Shown here piece after piece: positions 1 to 7,634 of a DNA stretch of 64,000 nt. Origin of the DNA: Dinoroseobacter sp039192165 (lineage in GTDB: Bacteria > Pseudomonadota > Alphaproteobacteria > Rhodobacterales > Rhodobacteraceae); assembly GCA_039192165.1 (NCBI GenBank), contig JBCCXD010000005.1, forward strand, positions 186,001 to 250,000, read 5' to 3'. The notes below the pieces were generated by a model, which was not told the DNA's origin, searched no databases, and worked only from the letters and a program-made list of their open reading frames with translations. Both the position numbers and the translations under genes were made by a program. Each line of letters starts with the position of its first letter. Position 1 is the first letter of the stretch.

Positions 1-1172
1 CGCGCCTCTTCTTCGCTAAGACCGATCGTGCCCATTTCGGGTTGGGTAAAAATGGCCGACGGAATCAAGTCGTGATCCGGCTTGGTCGGGTTTCCTTTAA
101 AGACTGTTTCGACGAAAGCCATGCCTTCGCGGATAGCAACCGGGGTCAATTGAACCCGGTTCGTAACGTCTCCTATCGCGTAAACCGAAGGGATGTTGGT
201 TTGCGAGTAGGCATCAACCGCAACCTCTCCACGGCGTCCAACGGTCACGCCCGCTGCTTCAAGCCCGAGATCGGTTGTATTGGGTGTTCGACCCGTCGCG
301 AACAAAACTGCGTCGAATACCTTCTCGGTGCCGTTGGTTGCTTTGGTCCAGACAGGTCCTGAATAGTCCGCATCTGATTCCGGGGGTGCGAAATCACTGG
401 CGCCGGCGCTCATTGCCGGATCAGACCCGGTGATTGTCGCTGAAGCCAGATCTTTCGTATCCGCAGCGCTCATCGACAAAACGTTCGTGCCAAGATGCAG
501 ATCAATACCCTTCTCGCGCATCATCTCCGCGATCAGACCACGTGCCTCATCGTCGAACCCTCGCAGGATTTGCGCACCTCGATAGTATTGCGTGACCTCC
601 ACACCCAAACCATTGAGAATACATGAAAATTCACAGGCTATGTAGCCGCCGCCAATGATCAGAATTGACTTTGGCATTTTCTCCATGAGGAAAATCTCGT
701 TCGAAGAAATACCAAGATGCGCGTTGGGAATGTTAGGGAGCGTTGGTCGTCCGCCGGTGGCTACAAGTATATGCTTGGCTGTCGCTTCCTCACCCGTAGA
801 TAAAACCACTGTATGTGGGTCCTTCAGACGCGCACGCGCGTCGAAAATCTGTACTTTGGAGCCATCAAGAAGACCTCGGTACACCTGCTCCAGCCGGTCG
901 AGTTCACTGTGCAGGTGAGTTCGGAAACCAGGCCAGTCAAATGTCCCGTCGGCGACATCCCAGCCATATGCCCGGGCATCGGCAAAAGTCTCACGATAGG
1001 AGGAAGCAAAGACCATTAGCTTTTTGGGCACGCAACCCCGGATCACACATGTGCCGCCCATACGGTATTCTTCAGCCAGCGCAACCTTTGCACCCTCAGC
1101 GGCGGCAACCCGCGCGGCCCGAACGCCCCCGGAGCCTCCCCCGATGACGAACAGATCGTAGTCAAATGCCAT
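1..1172 (-). CDS. gor: Glutathione-disulfide reductase, C-terminus cut by the left edge
   Basis: This FAD-dependent enzyme uses NADPH to reduce glutathione disulfide in the cytoplasm. About 390 residues are visible. The N-terminus has the FAD dinucleotide motif VIGGGSGG, followed by the redox-active disulfide segment GGTCVIRGCVPKK, in which the two Cys frame VIRG; that variant marks glutathione reductase rather than lipoamide dehydrogenase. A second Rossmann motif (IIGGGYIA) and the ATGR segment follow. The ATG at 1172 precedes the FAD motif directly. The C-terminal dimerisation domain with the catalytic His lies outside the window. The central part, encoded at about 330-480, holds a Ser/Ala/Asp-rich insertion of roughly 25-30 residues ahead of KATNGTEKVFD, longer than in E. 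coli Gor. It lies 45 bp downstream of rpiA and is probably cotranscribed. Confidence 0.93.
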   Translation of the reverse strand, partial: MAFDYDLFVIGGGSGGVRAARVAAAEGAKVALAEEYRMGGTCVIRGCVPKKLMVFASSYRETFADARAYGWDVADGTFDWPGFRTHLHSELDRLEQVYRGLLDGSKVQIFDARARLKDPHTVVLSTGEEATAKHILVATGGRPTLPNIPNAHLGISSNEIFLMEKMPKSILIIGGGYIACEFSCILNGLGVEVTQYYRGAQILRGFDDEARGLIAEMMREKGIDLHLGTNVLSMSAADTKDLASATITGSDPAMSAGASDFAPPESDADYSGPVWTKATNGTEKVFDAVLFATGRTPNTTDLGLEAAGVTVGRRGEVAVDAYSQTNIPSVYAIGDVTNRVQLTPVAIREGMAFVETVFKGNPTKPDHDLIPSAIFTQPEMGTIGLSEEEA

Positions 1173-1217
1173 CAAGCCGCTCCTGTACTCTGCACCGAGG
1201 CCCACCCCGGCCTGGTC

Positions 1218-2000
1218 TTACAAATCCGAGAATACGTTGGTGCTGGTGGCAACTTCAACCTGCTCTTGCTTGATTGAGCCGCTATTGATGTCTCGGATTT
1301 CTACAGTTGCATCCGAATTACCGATCAGAACCATATCGCAGATGTCGATGAACAGTCCGTTTTCCACGACGCCTGGGATTTGATTCAGAACCAGCGAGAC
1401 CTGGCGCGGATTTTCGATTTGAAGCAGGTCGAGATCGACAATGTAGTTTCCCTCGTCTGACACAAAAGGCCCGTTCTGGGTGAGACGGAGCCGCCCCGTA
1501 CGACCAACAACGCTGAGATTTATAAGCGTTTCTTCGATCAGAGTCTTTGTGGTTTCCCACCCAAAGGGCACCACTTCAACCGGCAATGGGAAATGACCTA
1601 ATTGCGCAACCTGTTTTGACACATCTGTAATCACGATCATCCGGTCAGAAGCAGTCGCCACAATCTTTTCCTGGAGCAACGCTCCTCCGCCCCCCTTTAT
1701 CAAGTTGAGCTGAGGGTCAAACTCGTCCGCTCCGTCGATGGTCAGATCAAGCCACTTAACCTCGTCCAGAGTCGTAACCTGCAGTTTCATTTTTCGCGCA
1801 AGCTCAGCGGTGCGGCTCGATGTGGCGACACAGGAAATCTGCATGCCTTCATCGTGCACAACTTCCGCAAGATGGCGGACCATCCACGCCGCGGTGGACC
1901 CCGTGCCAAGTCCAACACGCATCCCGTCTTCCACGAACTCGACGGCACGTTTTGCTGCGACATACTTCGCGCGATCGATCGGGGAGAGTTCTCCGGACAT
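1218..2000 (-). CDS. rpiA: Ribose-5-phosphate isomerase A
   Basis: The enzyme interconverts ribose 5-phosphate and ribulose 5-phosphate in the non-oxidative pentose phosphate pathway. The 260-residue product has the RpiA signatures in order: GTGST at residues 32-36 (phosphate loop), DGADE at 89-93, and KGGGGALLQEK at 102-112, with Glu111 as the likely general base. I chose the ATG at 2000, giving MSGELSPIDRAK, because an AAGGA ribosome binding site lies 7 nt upstream and this N-terminus matches the family; an in-frame ATG at 2030 would only add ten residues. It is followed after 45 bp by glutathione reductase, so the two probably share a transcript that supplies pentose phosphates and thiol redox balance. 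Confidence 0.95.
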   Translation of the reverse strand: MSGELSPIDRAKYVAAKRAVEFVEDGMRVGLGTGSTAAWMVRHLAEVVHDEGMQISCVATSSRTAELARKMKLQVTTLDEVKWLDLTIDGADEFDPQLNLIKGGGGALLQEKIVATASDRMIVITDVSKQVAQLGHFPLPVEVVPFGWETTKTLIEETLINLSVVGRTGRLRLTQNGPFVSDEGNYIVDLDLLQIENPRQVSLVLNQIPGVVENGLFIDICDMVLIGNSDATVEIRDINSGSIKQEQVEVATSTNVFSDL

Positions 2001-2102
2001 GGGCGATTCCTTCATCAGGTCGACCTGCATAAAGCAAAAAACCAGCGGGAGTGCGAGTGTCTCCTGCTCACATGCTCACCTCAAGGCGCAGATTGTTGCC
2101 TG

Positions 2103-2789
2103 TCAGGCCGCAGTGAGGGGCCAGGGCGGGCTCTGCAACACTGCAGACACTAACACGTCGAGATTTTGTCGCGGCAGTATCAGCAGGCAACAAGGTCCGT
2201 CCGATGAGATTTCAATTGCTCCCCCGAGCGCCGCGTTAGACGTGGAGACCAGGCTGTCTGGAGCAAGCGCCAGCCCGTCGAGCGGCCATTTCAAACCCAC
2301 GGAACGCGCAAAACCTGGTTTCATCGGGAAAACCGAGACGCGGGTTCCAGCCTCGAGCGAGAGCGCGATCTGCGGCGGCAGGAGCATAACAACATCGCTC
2401 TCCGACACCAGAATGACCTGTCGTTCAGGATGTTTAAGTATACTGTGAAAACAGGCCAGCTGATGGTCAATACGCCCGTCCGTAAAGCCTGCGCAAAGGT
2501 AGAGCCGTGCCTCGATCGTGCGCAGCGCCTTGTCAAAATCAGTGCTCTCCTGATCGGTCAAGTGGCGCTTTGGGACATTCTGCATTGAGTCTGGCAAGGG
2601 AATCGGCAGACTGTCGAGATCGCCAAGGATTATGTCGGGGCGCAAACCAGCAGCGGCAGCGTGAGCTACCCCGCCGTCAACAGCGGCAAGAATCGAAGAC
2701 TTTTCGTATAGTGCCCGAACCGTCTGAATTGTGGCCGGACCGGCCCCTAAAAGTGTTGCAATTGTGGCGGCGTTTTCCGAGGCTTGCAT
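2103..2789 (-). CDS. Thiamine pyrophosphokinase
   Basis: It transfers pyrophosphate from ATP to thiamine to make thiamine diphosphate. Conserved elements in the 228-residue product are AAVDGG (residues 35-40), ILGDLDSL (54-61), the ESTDFDKAL segment (81-89) and GFTDGRIDHQ (101-110), the active-site Asp/Arg/His cluster of the family. The start at 2789 is preferred because the further in-frame upstream codons (to 2888) add 33 residues unlike other members; no strong ribosome binding site decides it. It stands just upstream of rpiA on the same strand with a 102-bp gap. The promoter side faces the acidic protein gene divergently, leaving about 145 bp for both promoters. Confidence 0.88.
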   Translation of the reverse strand: MQASENAATIATLLGAGPATIQTVRALYEKSSILAAVDGGVAHAAAAGLRPDIILGDLDSLPIPLPDSMQNVPKRHLTDQESTDFDKALRTIEARLYLCAGFTDGRIDHQLACFHSILKHPERQVILVSESDVVMLLPPQIALSLEAGTRVSVFPMKPGFARSVGLKWPLDGLALAPDSLVSTSNAALGGAIEISSDGPCCLLILPRQNLDVLVSAVLQSPPWPLTAA

Positions 2790-2934
2790 GATTTGGCGAT
2801 ATTTCGGTTCCGCTTGACAAAGTGCAACCGTATTTGCGGAAAATCTTACGGTTTTCAGCGTTTTTGTTTGTGAAATGGAAATAGCCATTGGTAAATTGTT
2901 GGTGCTGGCTCGGGGCTAGAAAGTGAGCAGGCAA

Positions 2935-5292
2935 ATGGTTGGACCGAACAAGATCCTGACTGTGTCGTACGGAACCTTTTCCTGTACGCTCGAGGGGTTT
3001 GACGACCCGTTTTCAACGATGAAAGCGATCGCGGAATATTTCCGGGACCTCGCATCCGAAGACCGTTTCTTTGGTGCTGAACCACCGACTCCAGATGTTC
3101 AGATGCTGCATGCGATTGCCGAAAAAGCGTCTGAAAAGCCGGTGGATGCGGAGATTGCTGAAAACGGCCTGCGCCTGACCCAAGGCGCCGAAACGACCGC
3201 TGAGCCTGCACCGGTTGTAACGCAACCTGTGGAAGAGACAGCCAACGAAGATGACGTATCGGTCGCGCTTTCGGAATCTGAAGAAATGCGCGCGCACGAA
3301 GTACTTGGTGAAGAGCCCGGCATTGAGACGCCGGAAATCGCTGAAGACCTTGATACAGAACCCGCGCCAGCACAGGAGCTGGACGAGCTAGAAGTAGAGC
3401 CACCGGCGGCGGATCTTGAGCCCGTAGACTTCGCGGAGGCCGAGAACGCCTCGGAATTTACGCCGCAGTGGAGCTTTGAGGATTCAAGTGATGCGTCAGA
3501 GGTCGAAGAGCCTGTTTCAGGCCAGGAAGAGACCGATGAGTTGACGCCGGACGTTCAGGCAAATGAGCAGGTTGCCGAAGATCGCGCGCTATATAACGAA
3601 GACGAGATGCCCGAACCCGCCGTGGCTGACGCTCCGAGCTTTGCCGACGCGATTCGACGCGATCTTAGCCCTGAAGCAGAAGAACCCGAGGTGGATGCAG
3701 CCGATGCAGAGGTCGCGGCCCTCTTTGAAATTGAAGAGACAGTACTGGACCCCGAATCCGACGAGACCATGCCTCAGCGAGAGGACGCCGCAGACTATAG
3801 CAACTTCGCGGAGGTCATGCCTGAAGACCAGTCGGATGACGCGCCGCAGCCAGAGGCCACAGGGATTGCCGCTAAGTTGCAGCGCATCCGCTCAGTGGTT
3901 GCGGCAAGTGTCCCTGGTCTATCCACTCAGAACGACCAAGGCGAAGACGAACTTGAAGCGTCCGACGATCTGACTGATGACACTGCCTTTGGTCTGTCGA
4001 TCGAGGAGGATCAGGATTCTGCAGCAGAGAGCACCGAGGGTGTCGCCACGGCAGCGTTGGAGACCTCGTCTGAAGAAGACGCTGAGTTTGCGGATACAGA
4101 TGAAGCTGCCTGGGACGCGGAAACCAGTTCCGAAACGGAACTTTTTGAAGACAACGCGCCGATGGAACCGTTGATTGCCTTCGAGGAAGAACTGGAAGCG
4201 ATCGAGAAGGATGAAGAGATTGCGCCGCGTCATGGCGTGGCGCTGGAGCTTTCGGATGAGGATCTGATCGCTGCAGCAGCCTTGGCGCGCCCTCGCAATG
4301 CGCCGCGTCCGAAAGCTTTTGAGCGGACTATCGAGGCCGAACAGGAACAGCCCGATTTCGAAGAGCCAGCTTCTGAAGAGGCTGCCGCAGATGAGCCGGC
4401 CTCAGAGGAACATTTTGCGGAAGACAGCAGAGCAGAAGACGAAGAAGCCGCTTTGCTGAGCGATCTCGCATCCATCGAAGACGATCTGGCAAAGGAAGAT
4501 GCAGAGGCAGAGATGGAAGCCGCAGCGGAAGCTGAGGCTGCCGCCGTGGTTGCCGCCGAGGAAGCTGCTGAAGCACGCCGCATTCGCGCCCAGGAGTCCC
4601 TTGGTGAAGAGGCGACTGGCGAGAACGATGAGACAGTGGAGCGTCTCTTGTCGCAGACAAACAGCAAGCTCAATGACGACCACACGCAACGGCGCCAGAG
4701 CGCGCTTGCGCATCTCAAAGCTGCAGTCGCTGCGACAATCGCAGATCGCGTCACGCCGAAGGATGGCGAAACAAAAGACTCGGAAGAGGCTGCGGTCGAC
4801 GACTATCGCAAAGATCTGGCCTCAATCGTGCGCCCGAAATCTGTCGACGATCCCGCTGGGTCGTCTGAGGGCGAAGGGGAAGCTGCCACCGGTGCCAAGA
4901 ATGCGGAAATCGAACCGCTTGTGCTTGTTCCGCAGGCCCGCGTCGAGCCCGACAGCCCTGTCCGTCCGCGCCGGATAAACCGGAACGAAAAGTCTGATAT
5001 GCTGGAGGAACAATCCAGCGGATTTGCAGACTACGCTGACGAAATGGGTGCTAAAGAGCTGCACGAGCTTCTTGAAGCAGCTGCGGCCTACCTCAGCACA
5101 GTCGAGGGCAAAACACACTTCTCACGTCCGGAAGTTATGCACATGGTGATGCGCCATGACCGCGAGAGAACCTTCTCCCGCGAAGCGCAACTGCGCAGCT
5201 TTGGTGATCTGCTGCGAAATGGCACGATCGAAAAAGTGGACCGAGGACAGTTTGTAATTTCGAACGAGAGCCGCTTCGTCGGTCACGGCTAA
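2935..5292 (+). CDS. Very acidic conserved protein with short N- and C-terminal domains
   Basis: Function unknown. The protein is about 785 residues. A conserved-looking N-terminal segment (residues 1-60, ILTVSYGTFSCTLEGFDDPF followed by an amphipathic helix AIAEYFRDLA) is joined to a C-terminal segment of about 90 residues (KELHELLEAAAAYLSTVEG through the end). Between them lie some 600 residues dominated by Glu, Asp, Ala and Ser with few aromatics, likely disordered, with Ala/Glu runs that could form coiled coil around residues 500-560. No signal peptide or membrane segment is visible. The C-terminal part resembles a small helical or winged-helix module. The start is ambiguous between GTG 2923 and ATG 2935; the ATG has AGCAGG just upstream. 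I recall proteins of this type in other Rhodobacteraceae but know no assigned role. A strong terminator follows at once. Confidence 0.8.
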   Translation: MVGPNKILTVSYGTFSCTLEGFDDPFSTMKAIAEYFRDLASEDRFFGAEPPTPDVQMLHAIAEKASEKPVDAEIAENGLRLTQGAETTAEPAPVVTQPVEETANEDDVSVALSESEEMRAHEVLGEEPGIETPEIAEDLDTEPAPAQELDELEVEPPAADLEPVDFAEAENASEFTPQWSFEDSSDASEVEEPVSGQEETDELTPDVQANEQVAEDRALYNEDEMPEPAVADAPSFADAIRRDLSPEAEEPEVDAADAEVAALFEIEETVLDPESDETMPQREDAADYSNFAEVMPEDQSDDAPQPEATGIAAKLQRIRSVVAASVPGLSTQNDQGEDELEASDDLTDDTAFGLSIEEDQDSAAESTEGVATAALETSSEEDAEFADTDEAAWDAETSSETELFEDNAPMEPLIAFEEELEAIEKDEEIAPRHGVALELSDEDLIAAAALARPRNAPRPKAFERTIEAEQEQPDFEEPASEEAAADEPASEEHFAEDSRAEDEEAALLSDLASIEDDLAKEDAEAEMEAAAEAEAAAVVAAEEAAEARRIRAQESLGEEATGENDETVERLLSQTNSKLNDDHTQRRQSALAHLKAAVAATIADRVTPKDGETKDSEEAAVDDYRKDLASIVRPKSVDDPAGSSEGEGEAATGAKNAEIEPLVLVPQARVEPDSPVRPRRINRNEKSDMLEEQSSGFADYADEMGAKELHELLEAAAAYLSTVEGKTHFSRPEVMHMVMRHDRERTFSREAQLRSFGDLLRNGTIEKVDRGQFVISNESRFVGHG

Positions 5293-5310
5293 ACTTAAAG
5301 CCCAAACTTA

Positions 5311-5339
5311 AAAAACACCCCGTTTAGCGGGGTGTTTTT
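5311..5339. terminator. Bidirectional intrinsic terminator
   Basis: A perfect 12-bp stem (AAAAACACCCCG / CGGGGTGTTTTT) closes a TTTAG loop, with A and T tracts on the two sides, so it can work in both directions. It sits between the convergent acidic-protein gene and the DUF2842/purA transcript. Confidence 0.92.
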
Positions 5340-5358
5340 GTTTGATGTCGCGGTTTTT

Positions 5359-5589
5359 CTAGTCTTCGGGCCCAGGCGGATTGGGATCTGCCTGCCCTAT
5401 ACCCTTGAAAATAAACTTGAAGGGCAGCGCCCAGAGGACGCCCAGCGCAACATAAACCAGAAACTCTACCCAAAGCGGCGGACGACCAAGCCAGTTCATG
5501 ACCGTCACGGCGGTCACGATATACAAAGGTAACCCCAAAAGCAGGATCACCAGCGACCAGCGACGGCGTGCTTTGTAAGATAAGGCCAT
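5359..5589 (-). CDS. DUF2842 small membrane protein
   Basis: The 76-residue protein has a short basic N-terminus (MALSYKARRRW) followed by two hydrophobic segments at about residues 12-32 and 39-60, so it should span the inner membrane twice with a small polar tail rich in Pro and Asp. It matches the DUF2842 family of alphaproteobacteria, whose function is unknown. The ATG at 5589 is chosen because a GGAGAG ribosome binding site lies just upstream; a longer reading frame to 5625 would overlap purA. It begins 25 bp after the purA stop, implying cotranscription with purA and termination at the shared hairpin downstream. Confidence 0.8.
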   Translation of the reverse strand: MALSYKARRRWSLVILLLGLPLYIVTAVTVMNWLGRPPLWVEFLVYVALGVLWALPFKFIFKGIGQADPNPPGPED

Positions 5590-5614
5590 GCTCTCTCCGG
5601 CGAAGTTGGGTGTC

Positions 5615-6910
5615 TTAGTCGGCAAACGGATCGGTCACGAGAATGGTGTCGTCGCGCTCCGGCGAAGTAGACAATAGCGCGACCGGGCACTCGATCAATT
5701 CTTCGATCCGGCGCACGTACTTCACAGCATTTCCGGGCAGATCCGCCCAGCTGCGCGCACCCTCCGTGCTTTCGCTCCAGCCGGCCATTTCTTCGTAAAT
5801 GGGCCTGCAGCGGGCTTGCTGGTCTGCTGCAGTCGGCAAGTAGTCCAGCTGCGTGCCGTCCAACTCGTAACCCACGCAAATTCTCAAAACCTCAAAGCCG
5901 TCCAGAACATCAAGCTTGGTCAGTGCAATTCCCTTAACCCCGGAGGTCGCACAGGTTTGGCGCACCAGTGCTGCATCGAACCATCCGCAGCGACGCTTTC
6001 GACCCGTCACAGTGCCGAATTCATGCCCTCGCTCACCAAGCCGCTGGCCATCCGCGTCTTGTAGTTCTGTTGGAAAAGGACCTTCGCCGACACGGGTGGT
6101 GTAAGATTTGACGATGCCCAGAACATAATCAATGCTGCTTGGCCCGATGCCGACACCGGTTGCCGCCTGCCCGGCAATAACGTTTGACGAAGTGACAAAC
6201 GGGTAGGTGCCAAAGTCTATATCCAGAAGTGATCCTTGCGCGCCTTCAAACAAAATCCGGCGGCCTGCTTTGCGCTTCTCGTTCAGCACTTTCCAGACCG
6301 GGGCAGCGTATTCGAGAATTGCAGGCGCGATCTCGGTCAGTCGCGCCAGCAGCGCATCCCGATCGACTGGCTCTATGCCAAGCCCTTTGCGCAAAGGGTC
6401 ATGGTGCTGCAAGGCGCGATCCACACGGGACTCAAGCGTCGCATCGTCCGCCAGGTCCGCCACACGAACCGACCGGCGCCCGACCTTATCCTCGTAGGCG
6501 GGGCCAATGCCTCGCCCGGTCGTACCTATCTTCGTACCTTTGGTTGCCGCCTCCTCGCGCGCACGATCGAGTTCGCCGTGGATCGGCAGAATGAGTGGGG
6601 TGTTCTCTGCAATCATCAGAGTTTCGGGACTGATTATGACACCTTGAACGCGCAGCGTGCCAATCTCTTTCATCAGATGCCAAGGATCCAGAACCACTCC
6701 ATTGCCGATGACAGAAAGTTTGCCGCCTCGCACAACTCCTGAAGGCAATGCATTGAGTTTGTACACGGCTCCGTCAATCACCAGCGTGTGGCCCGCATTA
6801 TGCCCCCCCTGAAACCGAGCGATCACGTCCGCGCGCTCTGAGAGCCAGTCAACGATCTTACCTTTGCCCTCGTCGCCCCACTGCGCGCCTACGACAACCA
6901 CGTTTGCCAT
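5615..6910 (-). CDS. purA: Adenylosuccinate synthetase
   Basis: It joins IMP and aspartate with GTP to form adenylosuccinate, the first committed step from IMP to AMP. The 431-residue length equals the bacterial norm. The N-terminus MANVVVVGAQ is followed by the phosphate loop WGDEGKGK (residues 11-18), whose Asp is the catalytic base, and FQGGHNAGHT with the catalytic His41; the internal TTGRGIGPAYEDK and the KLDVLDG guanine-recognition segment are also present. The start at 6910 has a GGAAGAGG ribosome binding site 6 nt upstream. It is followed by the DUF2842 gene and is divergent from secG across 161 bp. Confidence 0.97.
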   Translation of the reverse strand: MANVVVVGAQWGDEGKGKIVDWLSERADVIARFQGGHNAGHTLVIDGAVYKLNALPSGVVRGGKLSVIGNGVVLDPWHLMKEIGTLRVQGVIISPETLMIAENTPLILPIHGELDRAREEAATKGTKIGTTGRGIGPAYEDKVGRRSVRVADLADDATLESRVDRALQHHDPLRKGLGIEPVDRDALLARLTEIAPAILEYAAPVWKVLNEKRKAGRRILFEGAQGSLLDIDFGTYPFVTSSNVIAGQAATGVGIGPSSIDYVLGIVKSYTTRVGEGPFPTELQDADGQRLGERGHEFGTVTGRKRRCGWFDAALVRQTCATSGVKGIALTKLDVLDGFEVLRICVGYELDGTQLDYLPTAADQQARCRPIYEEMAGWSESTEGARSWADLPGNAVKYVRRIEELIECPVALLSTSPERDDTILVTDPFAD

Positions 6911-7071
6911 TCGGGACCTCTTCCTGTCTTTGCCGAAACCCGCGCTGGTATATAAAGTGCGCTCGTCCGAGGAAACCGTTAATTGCAGCGTGAGCGCTGC
7001 CCCAATCTGGGCCTTGCGAGCCCGTGCGCAAAGCCTTAGATACCCGCCATCGCACACCCAAAGGCCAGCCA

Positions 7072-7434
7072 ATGGAAAATGTCATCCTGATCGTTCATCT
7101 GCTCCTCGCGCTCGCGTTGATCGGAGTTGTGCTTTTGCAGCGCTCCGAAGGCGGCGGACTTGGGATGGGCGGCGGCGGCGGTGGCGCCATCTCGAGCCGC
7201 GGCGCTGCGACGGCTCTTGGAAAGATGACGTGGGCGCTGGCGATTGCCTTCATCGGGACGTCAATCACGCTGACCATTTTAGCCGCGGCCAACTCGAACT
7301 CGGCTTCGGTTCTTGACCGTATCACAGACGTTCCCACACCAGCGCCGATAGAGGCGCCGACACTGCCATCAGGCGAAGACCTGCTGCCGCCGGTCTCCAG
7401 CGACTCTCCGCTGTTGCCTCCGCGCGCAGAGTAG
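7072..7434 (+). CDS. secG: Preprotein translocase subunit SecG
   Basis: SecG is the small accessory subunit of the SecYEG protein-export channel in the inner membrane. The 120-residue product begins MENVILIVHLLLALALIGVV, the first membrane helix, followed by the family-typical LLQRSEGGGLGMGGG glycine-rich loop and a second helix around residues 49-70 (ALAIAFIGTSITLTIL). The C-terminal 45 residues form a Pro/Ser/Asp-rich tail typical of alphaproteobacterial SecG. Start ATG 7072 was preferred over an in-frame ATG at 7024 because it gives the canonical short N-terminus. It precedes pyrG with a 200-bp gap that holds a probable terminator. Confidence 0.93.
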   Translation: MENVILIVHLLLALALIGVVLLQRSEGGGLGMGGGGGGAISSRGAATALGKMTWALAIAFIGTSITLTILAAANSNSASVLDRITDVPTPAPIEAPTLPSGEDLLPPVSSDSPLLPPRAE

Positions 7435-7525
7435 CCGACGACCTCATTATATTGCGCAAGTTGCCGCATACGCCTCAATATCATGCGGTCGTGTTGCGCT
7501 TCTGAAGCGAATCCTTTATACGTTA

Positions 7526-7547
7526 AATCCCGTGATGAACGGGTTTT
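7526..7547 (+). terminator. Probable weak terminator after secG
   Basis: CCCGT / ACGGG stem with a GATGA loop, flanked by AAAT and TTTT, located 92 bp downstream of secG and 88 bp upstream of pyrG. The stem is short and the T run only four long, so it may leak into pyrG. Confidence 0.45.
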
Positions 7548-7634
7548 GCGGCGTATCAAACGCGGCGCCAACCTCTCACAAACAGGACTATAGTGCTCCG
7601 GTAAGGGGCCACAAACTTGGGGGACTCGGGCCCA

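Noticed and set aside
2811..2846. TTGACA at 2814-2819 as the promoter of the acidic protein gene.
   Set aside because: No acceptable -10 sequence lies at 16-18 bp spacing.
4230..4754. A Ser/Ala-rich minus-strand frame inside the acidic protein gene.
   Set aside because: Such composition is the complement of Glu/Ala/Asp codons; there is no domain and no ribosome binding site.
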